Below, piece by piece: positions 15,299-21,298 of a DNA stretch of 21,298 nt. Origin of the DNA: Candidatus Nanopelagicales bacterium (lineage in GTDB: Bacteria; Actinomycetota; Actinomycetes; S36-B12). A program made the translations under genes and the position numbers. Numbering within the stretch: position 1 is the stretch's first letter; each line of letters starts with the position of its first letter. Under the pieces are notes generated by a model. The model saw only the letters and a list, made by a program, of their open reading frames with translations. It did no database searches and was not told the DNA's origin. The stretch covers positions 1 to 21,298 of the forward strand of contig JAURQC010000063.1 of NCBI GenBank assembly GCA_030836325.1, read 5' to 3'.

Positions 15299-15307
15299 AT
15301 TCGAATG

Positions 15308-16552
15308 TCACCCCGCTAGTTGTTCACGTGTGCGGTCATCATGGGGGTCATCAAGCCTGGCGAGTCGAATACGGCCTCGACGCGAGACCACCACCAGGGC
15401 GATCACAAGCATTGCGACACCCGCTGTGGCCACGGTTACCCGCGGACCCACCTGATCGGCCAGCCATCCCTGAGCGAGTCCGCCCGTGGGGGCTGCAACG
15501 GTGAAGACCATCATCCGAAGCGCGAGAACTCTGCCCCGGTAGGAATCGGCCACGATCATCTGACCCGCCGTGTTGATAGAGGCGACAACCGAAAGGAAGC
15601 ATGCGCCGATGACGACGAGAGCGAGAATCGAGATTCCATACGACGGTGCGAGGGCGAAAAGGACCAGCATCGCGCCGTAAGCGACGAGCCCCGATCCGGC
15701 CACCACACTTAGCCGCGGTGCAAACCTGCTCCCGCCTACGAGCGGCGCTGCCGCAAAGGCCCCAACTCCAAGAGCAGCATTCATGATCCCGAGTTGGACG
15801 GGCCCTACTTCGAACACAGCACCGGCGAATACAACCGTGAAGGAGAAGACCGGATTGCCGAAGAAGCCCACGGTGAAGGCAATGATGAGAGCCATGACGA
15901 TCCCGGGCTGGCCCTTTATATAGTCGACGGCCGAGCGAATCTGCCGGGTGAAGGGAAGGGTGCTGCGAGCCACGCGCAGGCCACGACCCGCTCGCACGAG
16001 CAACAGCGCGGCGATGATGAAGGCGTAGGAGACGGCATTGAGTCCGAAAGCCCAGGCCGGCCCAAGGGTCGCCAGCAGTACCCCGCCGATGGCAGGCCCG
16101 ATAGCGCGAGCAGCGTTGAACTGAAGGGAATTGAGTGTCACCGCTGACAAGAGATCTTCACGGGGCACCAGATCATGAACGAATCCCTGCCAACTAGGCA
16201 TGCTCACGCCATTTAAGGCTCCCACAACCGCAACCAGCAGCAGGAGTACCCAGGGATTGCGGAGGTCGCTCACCCACGCCAGCCAGATAAAGGCCGCCCC
16301 GCCACCCATCGCCAACTGCATCACCAGTAGCACCGAACGCCTCGGATACTGGTCGGCCACCGAACCGCCCAGCGGACTGAACATGAACATGGGGAGGAAC
16401 TGCGCGGCAACGGCTGCGCCCACCCACAGGGCGCTACCGGTGAGTTCAAACAGCACAAATGGGAGCGTCAGATTCAGAACCCACGTCCCGGTATTGGAGA
16501 CAAGCGCACCTATCCAGAAGATACGAAAATCTCGGTAGCGAAAAGCCTTCAC
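15308..16552 (-). CDS. MFS transporter (EntS-like, drug/siderophore exporter type)
   Basis: This 414-residue inner-membrane protein has about 12 hydrophobic helices and the MFS signature in the loop after TM2 (GGSVADQYPRRSVLLVMQL). It begins directly with KAFRYRDFRIFWIGALVSNTGTWV, the typical start of the MFS_3/EntS-like group of exporters, and has the mid-protein NSLQFNAARAIGPAIGG and a C-terminal AGQMIVADSYRGRVLALRMM. Members export small molecules such as siderophores, macrolides or other drugs; the substrate is unknown here. The GTG start overlaps the stop of the YczE-like gene (GTGA), so both are co-translated. No ribosome site of its own is obvious. Confidence 0.85.
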   Translation of the reverse strand: MKAFRYRDFRIFWIGALVSNTGTWVLNLTLPFVLFELTGSALWVGAAVAAQFLPMFMFSPLGGSVADQYPRRSVLLVMQLAMGGGAAFIWLAWVSDLRNPWVLLLLVAVVGALNGVSMPSWQGFVHDLVPREDLLSAVTLNSLQFNAARAIGPAIGGVLLATLGPAWAFGLNAVSYAFIIAALLLVRAGRGLRVARSTLPFTRQIRSAVDYIKGQPGIVMALIIAFTVGFFGNPVFSFTVVFAGAVFEVGPVQLGIMNAALGVGAFAAAPLVGGSRFAPRLSVVAGSGLVAYGAMLVLFALAPSYGISILALVVIGACFLSVVASINTAGQMIVADSYRGRVLALRMMVFTVAAPTGGLAQGWLADQVGPRVTVATAGVAMLVIALVVVSRRGRIRLARLDDPHDDRTREQLAG

Positions 16553-17208
16553 GAGGCGAGCATCCGATCACTGGGAGCCTTCGATTGATCATGAACCCAC
16601 CGACGCACAACTGGTGTCACGCTCCCCATCGCCACCGGCATGAGGACCAAGATCGCGATGGTTCCGGCTCCCCACGCACCACCGAGCAGAAATGCGAAAA
16701 CCAAGATCACTCCGTCGAATGCGAGGCGCGACATCCACAGCGCGATACCGAAACGTTCGTGTGCGGCTTTGACGATCTGGTCGTAGGGGTTGGCGCCGAG
16801 ATCAGAAGCGAGCGTCGCTATTACACCAAGCGCGAATAGTGCGAATCCGACCATCCACAGCCCTATCCGCGAAGCGATGACCCACGACGCAGGGTCCCAA
16901 CCGAGCAGATCGAAAACAACGAGATTCCACAGATCGACTACAGCTCCAACGCCGACGAACGCGATGAGGGTTCCCCATCCTGGACGAGATCCGAGAAACC
17001 AGGATCCAACGAGGAAGAACAGTGAGACGGCGATGATCACCGTGCCAACTGTGAGGCCCGTCAGCTCGGAGGTGCCTGCGATGAAGGCATCCAACGGTGC
17101 AACTCCCCAACCGGCTGCCAGCATCCACGCCAGACCCGTCCCAAGGGAAACGGCTCCCAGAACGAGCGCAAGCCAGGCTCGAGCGTTGCGGTGCTGCGCA
17201 CCAGCCAT
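16549..17208 (-). CDS. YczE/YyaS-like integral membrane protein
   Basis: This 219-residue protein has about five to six membrane helices and fits the YczE-like family of unknown function: early helix with LGTGLAWMLAAGWGVAPLDAF cut short here as residues 22-42, a GTVIIAVSLFFLVGSW helix, and the conserved second-half feature LASDLGANPYDQIV that repeats the GxGAxPxD motif of the first half. The half-to-half similarity suggests an inverted or tandem duplication. GGAG lies 6 bases before the ATG. Some relatives are linked to antibiotic or peptide production and to MFS genes, but no transport function is proven. The gene leads a two-gene unit with the MFS exporter through a GTGA overlap. Confidence 0.75.
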   Translation of the reverse strand: MAGAQHRNARAWLALVLGAVSLGTGLAWMLAAGWGVAPLDAFIAGTSELTGLTVGTVIIAVSLFFLVGSWFLGSRPGWGTLIAFVGVGAVVDLWNLVVFDLLGWDPASWVIASRIGLWMVGFALFALGVIATLASDLGANPYDQIVKAAHERFGIALWMSRLAFDGVILVFAFLLGGAWGAGTIAILVLMPVAMGSVTPVVRRWVHDQSKAPSDRMLAS

Positions 17209-17231
17209 CGATTACTCCGATCCCGAGCAGA

Positions 17232-17256
17232 GCGTCCCAGCGAACTCGAGGGACGC
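17232..17256. terminator. Possible hairpin terminator or operator between minus-strand transporter genes
   Basis: GCGTCCC (17232-17238) and GGGACGC (17250-17256) form a perfect 7-bp inverted repeat with an 11-base loop in the 87-bp gap after the DHA2-type MFS gene and before the YczE-like gene. No T-run follows on either strand, so it may be a U-less actinobacterial terminator or a regulatory site in the yczE-like promoter. Confidence 0.35.
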
Positions 17257-17295
17257 GTAATCATCTCAGGTCGGTGAGGCGGCTTCTCGGAACTG

Positions 17296-18855
17296 TCAGG
17301 AAGCGCTCTTGTTCTGTTGATCCTTGACCTGCTTCATTCCGATAACCAGGAGCAGGATCGTGATGACACCAAGCAAACCGACAGCAACACCGCTGATTCC
17401 CACAGCCCAGTTGAAGCCGGCCGCGTAGGCCGGCCCGATGTCGGCAATTGCCTCCTTGGCAGTCTCACCCGATGAATCCTTACCGGATCGCAGGAACAGA
17501 CGAACATCGTCCATTGCCTTGCCAATATGGCTCGGGGGCACCCCGGACTCCTCCAGGCGACCGATCAGGTTCTTAGTTCCGAAGGCACCGACGAGGGCGG
17601 AGCTGACGGCAAAGCCCATGGCGTACCCGAGCTGACCGACAGTGGTTCGAAAGGACGTGACAGGTCCAAAGGATGACTTCGGTGCTTCGGCCACGAACAG
17701 TGCCGACTGCGGGACGGACACGAACGCGAGTCCGAATCCGAAGATGAACAACATGATCGCCATTACCCAATAGGGAGTGGTGTCGACGACGAAGGCGAGC
17801 AGGATCAGGCCGCCAGCCAGCCCGACGAATCCCCCACCCATCAAGGTCAGCGACCGCATACCCGGCTTCATCAACCGACCGGCAAGCACCCCGGCTGCTC
17901 CAAACGAGATCATCATCGCGGTCTGACCGAGAGCGACTTCGCCCGGAGTGAAGTTCTGCACGTATTGCCAGAAGTTGCTGGTCTGGAGTTGCACTGTGGC
18001 TTGCGCGAAGTTCCATGCAATTCCCGAGACCGCTGCGGCAGCGAATATTCCGCTAGCGAACAGTGCTGGGGGGAAGATCGGATTAGCGACCTTGCGTTCG
18101 ACGACGTAGTACAACGCAAACAGCACTAGACCAGCCAGGGTCGGAACCAAGAAGGCGGGGTTTCGGATTCCGCCCGATGCCTGGGCCACGCCGTACAAGA
18201 ACGCGATCATGGCCAGGGCGATAATGAGCATGCCGGCGTAGTCCGGACGCGCTCCGGAGACCTTCGGCATTGCCGGCAAGATGATGGGAACCAGCAGCAA
18301 ACACACCAACGAGATCACCGGTACAAGCAGCATGGCGATCCGCCAATTGATACCGGCGAGCTGGCCGCCCACCAAAGATCCGATGATGAAGAAGCCGACC
18401 ATCACCAGGTTCCATAGACCCAGAGCCGATGCCACTTTTCCTGGGCGGGCCACGAATCGGACGTAGGCGAACGCCGCGGCGAGCGTTGCACCCACTCCGA
18501 CGCCGGCTACAGCACGACCAGCCAAGTAGCCGGCCGTGATCGGACTAATGGCCACAATCACGTCGCCTGCAATGGCAAGTACGAGCGCTGCCCCCAGAAT
18601 CTTTCTACGACCGAGACGATCGGCCATCATTCCCATCGGCAAGACGGTTGCGGCGAGAGCGAGAGTGGAGATACTCGCAGCGAGCGCAACGACTGAGCCG
18701 GTCATGTCCAGAGACTTGCTCGCCTCAACGATCGCGATATTCGCAACAGCCGGATCTATTAATTGAATTCCCGCCAGGACACCCAGGAATGCAACTGCGA
18801 GAGTGGGACTCTTGGCTGGAGATGACGTGTCGGGGGCAGAGGTTGCTGAAGACAT
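17296..18855 (-). CDS. MFS transporter, DHA2-type (about 14 membrane helices)
   Basis: This 519-residue membrane protein has the MFS signature GMMADRLGRRKILGAALVLA after TM2, the antiporter-type motif GVGVGATLAAAFAYVRF in TM5 region, and about 14 hydrophobic helices, so it belongs to the larger drug:H+ antiporter group. An extended loop of about 60 residues (FGTKNLIGRLEESGVPPSHI and following) lies before the last helix and is extracytoplasmic by topology, as in several QacA-like relatives. The ATG at 18855 is preferred over TTG at 18873 because TAGCGT (a TAnnnT element) sits 8 bases before it, giving a leaderless message, and the extra residues are not typical. The substrate is unknown. It is divergent from the Ntn hydrolase with 78 bp between starts. 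Confidence 0.85.
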   Translation of the reverse strand: MSSATSAPDTSSPAKSPTLAVAFLGVLAGIQLIDPAVANIAIVEASKSLDMTGSVVALAASISTLALAATVLPMGMMADRLGRRKILGAALVLAIAGDVIVAISPITAGYLAGRAVAGVGVGATLAAAFAYVRFVARPGKVASALGLWNLVMVGFFIIGSLVGGQLAGINWRIAMLLVPVISLVCLLLVPIILPAMPKVSGARPDYAGMLIIALAMIAFLYGVAQASGGIRNPAFLVPTLAGLVLFALYYVVERKVANPIFPPALFASGIFAAAAVSGIAWNFAQATVQLQTSNFWQYVQNFTPGEVALGQTAMMISFGAAGVLAGRLMKPGMRSLTLMGGGFVGLAGGLILLAFVVDTTPYWVMAIMLFIFGFGLAFVSVPQSALFVAEAPKSSFGPVTSFRTTVGQLGYAMGFAVSSALVGAFGTKNLIGRLEESGVPPSHIGKAMDDVRLFLRSGKDSSGETAKEAIADIGPAYAAGFNWAVGISGVAVGLLGVITILLLVIGMKQVKDQQNKSAS

Positions 18856-18863
18856 GTGACCAA

Positions 18864-18869
18864 ACGCTA
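18864..18869 (-). promoter_or_regulatory. Candidate -10 element for a leaderless MFS transcript
   Basis: On the minus strand this reads TAGCGT, 8 bases before the ATG at 18855, with no ribosome site in between. Confidence 0.35.
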
Positions 18870-18890
18870 ACAAGGATCAAACAGCGCATC

Positions 18891-18896
18891 TAGGAT
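18891..18896 (+). promoter_or_regulatory. Candidate -10 element for the Ntn hydrolase gene
   Basis: TAGGAT fits the actinobacterial -10 form and lies 37 bases before the ATG at 18934, leaving room for a leader with the GAGG ribosome site at 18923-18926. No clear -35. Confidence 0.35.
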
Positions 18897-18933
18897 TTGG
18901 GGTAATCCATCCAAAACTGACTGAGGACTACAT

Positions 18934-19944
18934 ATGTGCACGAACTTCAAGGTCAAGCCCGCACAGGACGGCAACATCGTCGTCGGCCGCTCGATGGAAT
19001 TCCCGGTAGGGATCCCTACCGCTTTGGGCATATTGCCGAACGACCACCAGGGCACTTCCGCCGCTCCTGCCGGCAAGTCGGGCAAGACCTGGACTGCTCA
19101 GCACGGCGTGGTCGGCATGTCCGCTTTCGGCAGCCCTCAACATCTGTCAGATGGGATGAACGACGCGGGGCTATCCGCCCACTTCCTCTACATGCCCGGT
19201 GGCTTCTGCACCTACGCGGACTTCGTTGGTGACGGGAACGACATCTCCGAACTCGATCTGATTGCCTACCTCCTCGGCACGTGCAGTTCAATCGACGAAG
19301 TAAAAACGGCGATGAACGGTCTTCGTGTCTGGGGCTATGACCCGGGAATGGGCTTCGCTCCGCCGTGCCACATCCTCGTGCACGACACCAAAGCATCTCT
19401 AGCAATCGAAATGCATACCGACGGTGTGCACCTTGTCGACAACCCGACCAGCGTCGGCACCAATGCTCCGTACTTGGACTGGCACCTCACCAACCTCGCA
19501 AACTACGTCGGCTTGTCGGCGGAGATGCCCGATCCGGAGCAGGTCGGCGCCTTGACGGTGAAGGCCCTAGGCCAAGGTCAAGGCCTGATGGGCCTACCCG
19601 GCGATTACACGCCTCCCGGTCGCTTCATTCGAGCAGCAACGCAGGTGACACTCAGCGATCAGCCGTCCAACGCACATGAGGCAGAGTTGATCGCACTGCA
19701 CATCCTCAACACACTCGACATCACTCCAGGCATCATCCGAGAACCAGCGCCCAAGGGCGGAACCAACGACGAAGTCACCGTCTGGGACTCGATTTCCAAC
19801 CTCACGGGCAGGCGCTACGCGTATCGAACAGTCACCGACCCCACTGTCTACGTGGTCGACCTGTCGAAAATCGACTTCACCAAAGCCGCTCGCACCCAGG
19901 AGATGTCGTGGAGCGGAGACTTCGTCGAGGTAAGTGTCGAGTAG
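18934..19944 (+). CDS. Linear amide C-N hydrolase, choloylglycine/penicillin V acylase family (Ntn hydrolase)
   Basis: This 336-residue protein starts MCTNF, so after Met removal Cys2 becomes the N-terminal nucleophile. Other family residues are at the expected places: Arg19 and Glu22 in GRSMEF, Asn177 in VGTNAP, and Arg230 in PPGRF. Members hydrolyse amide bonds in conjugated bile salts, penicillin V or acyl-homoserine lactones. Glu22 stands where bile-salt hydrolases have Asp21. Because Cys2 directly follows Met there is no signal peptide, so it acts in the cytoplasm, like bile-salt hydrolases and unlike exported penicillin V acylases. GAGG lies 7 bases before the ATG. It neighbours a divergent MFS pump and a secreted barrel protein. 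The natural substrate in this organism is unknown; a role in lactone or antibiotic turnover is a family guess. Confidence 0.9.
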   Translation: MCTNFKVKPAQDGNIVVGRSMEFPVGIPTALGILPNDHQGTSAAPAGKSGKTWTAQHGVVGMSAFGSPQHLSDGMNDAGLSAHFLYMPGGFCTYADFVGDGNDISELDLIAYLLGTCSSIDEVKTAMNGLRVWGYDPGMGFAPPCHILVHDTKASLAIEMHTDGVHLVDNPTSVGTNAPYLDWHLTNLANYVGLSAEMPDPEQVGALTVKALGQGQGLMGLPGDYTPPGRFIRAATQVTLSDQPSNAHEAELIALHILNTLDITPGIIREPAPKGGTNDEVTVWDSISNLTGRRYAYRTVTDPTVYVVDLSKIDFTKAARTQEMSWSGDFVEVSVE

Positions 19945-19953
19945 TACCTCGAG

Positions 19954-19969
19954 CCGCTTGACGCAGCGG
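19954..19969. repeat. Short hairpin after the Ntn hydrolase gene
   Basis: CCGCT (19954-19958) and AGCGG (19965-19969) form a 5-bp stem with a 6-base loop in the 40-bp gap before the next gene. It may weakly end transcription; no T-run follows. Confidence 0.2.
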
Positions 19970-19972
19970 GCT

Positions 19973-19978
19973 TAGGGT
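19973..19978 (+). promoter_or_regulatory. Candidate -10 element for a leaderless secreted-protein transcript
   Basis: TAGGGT lies 6 bases before the ATG at 19985, and no ribosome-binding sequence is seen, so the transcript likely starts at the ATG. Confidence 0.35.
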
Positions 19979-19984
19979 GCGGCT

Positions 19985-20479
19985 ATGAAACTGCGCCTGT
20001 CACTGGTCGTCGCCCTGGTCGCTTCGCTCATCGCCTTGCCTGTCGCCGCAGCGCAGGCCGTCAACCACACCGATAAAGAGGTGATCCGGGTCTACCACCA
20101 AGCCGTGAGCCCCACGAAAGTTTCCGGTAGCGGCATTGGAACGGTGCGAACCTTCTTCATCCCCATGGCCGTAAACGGCCAGGCCGCGGACGACCAATAC
20201 CTCGTCGGAACCCTCACCACACTGACGAACGCCATGGCTAATGGCCTAGAACTGCGTGGGTCCGATCTCACTTTCGTCTTTGGTTCAGAGGAGGACCAAA
20301 TCGTGCTCGGCGGCATTTCGTACTACCCCACTGATGGAGCGACGCTCGCACCAGGAGCAACGACGGTTCGGCCCGTGCTTGGCGGTTCTGGAAAGTACGA
20401 AGGCGCCCGGGGACAGGCCACGTCAATCAATCTCGGTGCGGATGGCTGGATACACACATTCCGCATCAGCGTCGACTAG
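19985..20479 (+). CDS. Secreted allene-oxide-cyclase/dirigent-barrel-like protein
   Basis: This 164-residue protein has a signal peptide (MKLRLSLVVALVASLIAL, then AQA before VNH) and a mature domain of about 138 residues rich in beta strands. The C-terminal VLGGSGKYEGARGQATS is the conserved stretch of the allene oxide cyclase barrel superfamily, also shared with plant dirigent proteins. Such bacterial proteins are widespread in actinobacteria; some form lipocalin-like barrels in polyketide ring-forming enzymes, while exported ones have no known function. No cysteine is visible in the mature part, so it has no disulfides. It sits on the same strand 40 bp after the Ntn hydrolase, with its own -10-like element, so co-regulation is possible but not shown. 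Confidence 0.8.
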   Translation: MKLRLSLVVALVASLIALPVAAAQAVNHTDKEVIRVYHQAVSPTKVSGSGIGTVRTFFIPMAVNGQAADDQYLVGTLTTLTNAMANGLELRGSDLTFVFGSEEDQIVLGGISYYPTDGATLAPGATTVRPVLGGSGKYEGARGQATSINLGADGWIHTFRISVD

Positions 20480-20527
20480 TCGAGCACGGTTGATTTGGCG
20501 AAAGCAGTCCCCGCCAGGGAAAGCACG

Positions 20528-20599
20528 TGGGTCGCCGGGGGCTCGAACCCCGAACCTACGGATTAAAAGTCCGCAGCTCTACCATTGAGCTAGCGACCC
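20528..20599 (-). tRNA. tRNA-Lys (anticodon TTT)
   Basis: The minus strand folds as a complete cloverleaf: acceptor GGGTCGC/GCGACCC, D-stem GCTC/GAGC, anticodon stem GCGGA/TCCGT with loop CTTTTAA (anticodon TTT), and T-arm CGGGG-TTCGAGC-CCCCG with discriminator A. The 3' CCA is not encoded. The 72-nt length and invariant bases (T33, TTCGA loop) are in order. Confidence 0.96.
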
Positions 20600-20808
20600 G
20601 GGGACTGGTGGTTTTGCAGACGGAAATGCGGTCTGAAATTGAACCAGTCTCCTCCGCAAGGCTATCTGCGAGGCTTAGCGGCCCTTCAGGGGCGCCGCAG
20701 GGTCGATTGACGACGCGACAGAGAAGCCGAAGGCTCAAGAGGGTGCCTGCACCAACGTTTGCGGGCAGGCTTCCGCCCGAGGTGGGAATCAGGTGATGTG
20801 TGAGAGTG
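20600..20808. other. Non-coding stretch between tRNA-Lys and transposase-like gene
   Basis: No convincing gene is seen in these about 210 bases. They hold a few short hairpin-forming repeats, for example GCGGC/GCCGC around 20680-20700 and CGGGC/GCCCG around 20760-20780. The tRNA promoter must lie at the left end on the minus strand. No clear insertion-sequence end was recognised. Confidence 0.5.
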
Positions 20809-20822
20809 GCCGCTTACGCGGC
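20809..20822. repeat. Stem-loop over the transposase-like stop codon
   Basis: GCCGC-TTAC-GCGGC is a perfect 5-bp stem with a 4-base loop; the loop contains the stop codon of the transposase-like gene. It may mark the end of the element's transcript. Confidence 0.25.
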
Positions 20823-21296
20823 GTTGGCGCCCGGCGGGGCGACTGCGCGCTTCATCCGCTCGATGTTCCGCGCGTTCTGAGTGACGACCAGACAACACAA
20901 GTAGAAAGACTGCATAGCCATTCCGCGAACTGGGAGGCGCCTGCGTCGGCGCTTAAGTTCTGCGTGCCACGACTCGGTCGCGTTCCGGCGGCCGTATAGG
21001 TCCGAGAACTCATCGGTGTCTGTCGGGTAGAAGCGTGTGGACTCGCCGTGATTGATGGCTGTCTCGTCGGCGGGGAACAGCCGGTGGGTGTGTCGGAAAT
21101 CGCCACGGATGCACGGCACCTCGTACACGTGGTAGGAGCGCCAGGAGCCGTCCTTGTTCTGGCGTCGGGTCTTGGCCGCGACCTCCAGTGGCACGAGTTG
21201 CTCGTCTCCCTCAACGCCTCCACCCTCACTGCCCTCTCCGCCGGGCAGTGCACGGTCACCGCGACCTCGCCGGGATCGGCGACTCTTCGCCCGGAC
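20814..21296 (-). CDS. Transposase-like C-terminal region, gene continues beyond window
   Basis: The frame is open from the right window edge to a stop at 20814, at least 160 codons, so the GTG at 21194 is not a required start. The upstream part is a Gly/Glu/Arg-rich linker (from about 21296 to 21195). It is followed by YHVYEVPCIRGDFRHTH, FYPTDTDEFSDLYGRRN, ATESWHAELKRRRRRLPVRG and a terminal hydrophobic helix with LVVTQNARNIERMKR. The RRNxTESWxxxLKRR arrangement resembles the C-terminal catalytic-Glu region of actinobacterial DDE transposases of insertion elements. The N-terminal catalytic part is outside the window, and identity as a transposase is a pattern judgement. It lies about 215 bases upstream of the tRNA-Lys gene on the same strand. 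Confidence 0.5.
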   Translation of the reverse strand, partial: VRAKSRRSRRGRGDRALPGGEGSEGGGVEGDEQLVPLEVAAKTRRQNKDGSWRSYHVYEVPCIRGDFRHTHRLFPADETAINHGESTRFYPTDTDEFSDLYGRRNATESWHAELKRRRRRLPVRGMAMQSFYLCCLVVTQNARNIERMKRAVAPPGANAA

Positions 21297-21298
21297 AC

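Noticed and set aside
20260..20800. Plus-strand frames across the tRNA region
   Set aside because: They read through the tRNA-Lys gene in the wrong strand and show no protein-like pattern.
1..21298. CRISPR array, prophage or biosynthetic megacluster
   Set aside because: No regularly spaced repeats, phage structural genes or synthase modules were seen.

Overview
The window looks like chromosomal DNA from a fairly GC-rich actinobacterium. Signs of this are frequent GTG starts, several genes that appear leaderless, a secreted actinobacterial-type HNH protein, and a universal stress protein/P-type ATPase pair preceded by a DosR-like box, an arrangement known from the Mycobacteriales. The genus cannot be named from this sequence. 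No CRISPR array or rRNA gene is visible.

Region 1 (1-6757) is the most interesting part: a carbohydrate or sugar-phosphate catabolic cluster in two converging units. On the plus strand, the two halves of a split transketolase (the first cut by the window edge) are followed by a short form IV RuBisCO-like protein; both junctions are 4-bp GTGA overlaps. Facing them on the minus strand are an MtnA-family aldose-1-phosphate isomerase and a class II aldolase/short-chain dehydrogenase fusion, with stop and start sharing one base. A divergent GntR/UTRA regulator follows, with a GTTGT-N3-ACAAC palindrome in its 67-bp promoter gap. The enzymes fit together on paper: aldose-1-phosphate to ketose-1-phosphate (isomerase), aldol cleavage to DHAP plus an aldehyde, oxidation or reduction of the aldehyde (dehydrogenase domain), and a second route through the RuBisCO-like protein and transketolase. 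Relatives of individual parts are known from D-apiose breakdown and from methylthioribose/5-deoxyribose salvage. I do not recognise this combination as a described pathway, and its substrate is not known.

Region 2 (6776-10656) holds a secreted HNH-family protein, an FMN-dependent alpha-hydroxy-acid (lactate-type) oxidoreductase, a small very acidic repetitive protein, an RbsD/FucU sugar mutarotase and a divergent zinc alcohol dehydrogenase. Several of these could belong to the same sugar-handling theme: a mutarotase to supply the sugar, dehydrogenases for aldehydes or alcohols, and an oxidase for a 2-hydroxy acid.

Region 3 (10657-14357) has a tandem universal stress protein overlapping a P2-type cation ATPase, and a small superinfection-immunity-like membrane protein. 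Region 4 (14375-18855) is a minus-strand run: a homocysteine S-methyltransferase-family enzyme with a strong palindrome in its promoter, an MFS exporter overlapping a YczE-like membrane protein, and a 14-TM type MFS transporter. Region 5 (18934-21298) has a cytoplasmic Ntn (choloylglycine-type) amide hydrolase, a secreted allene-oxide-cyclase/dirigent-barrel protein, tRNA-Lys(TTT) and the C-terminal part of a transposase-like gene running off the window.
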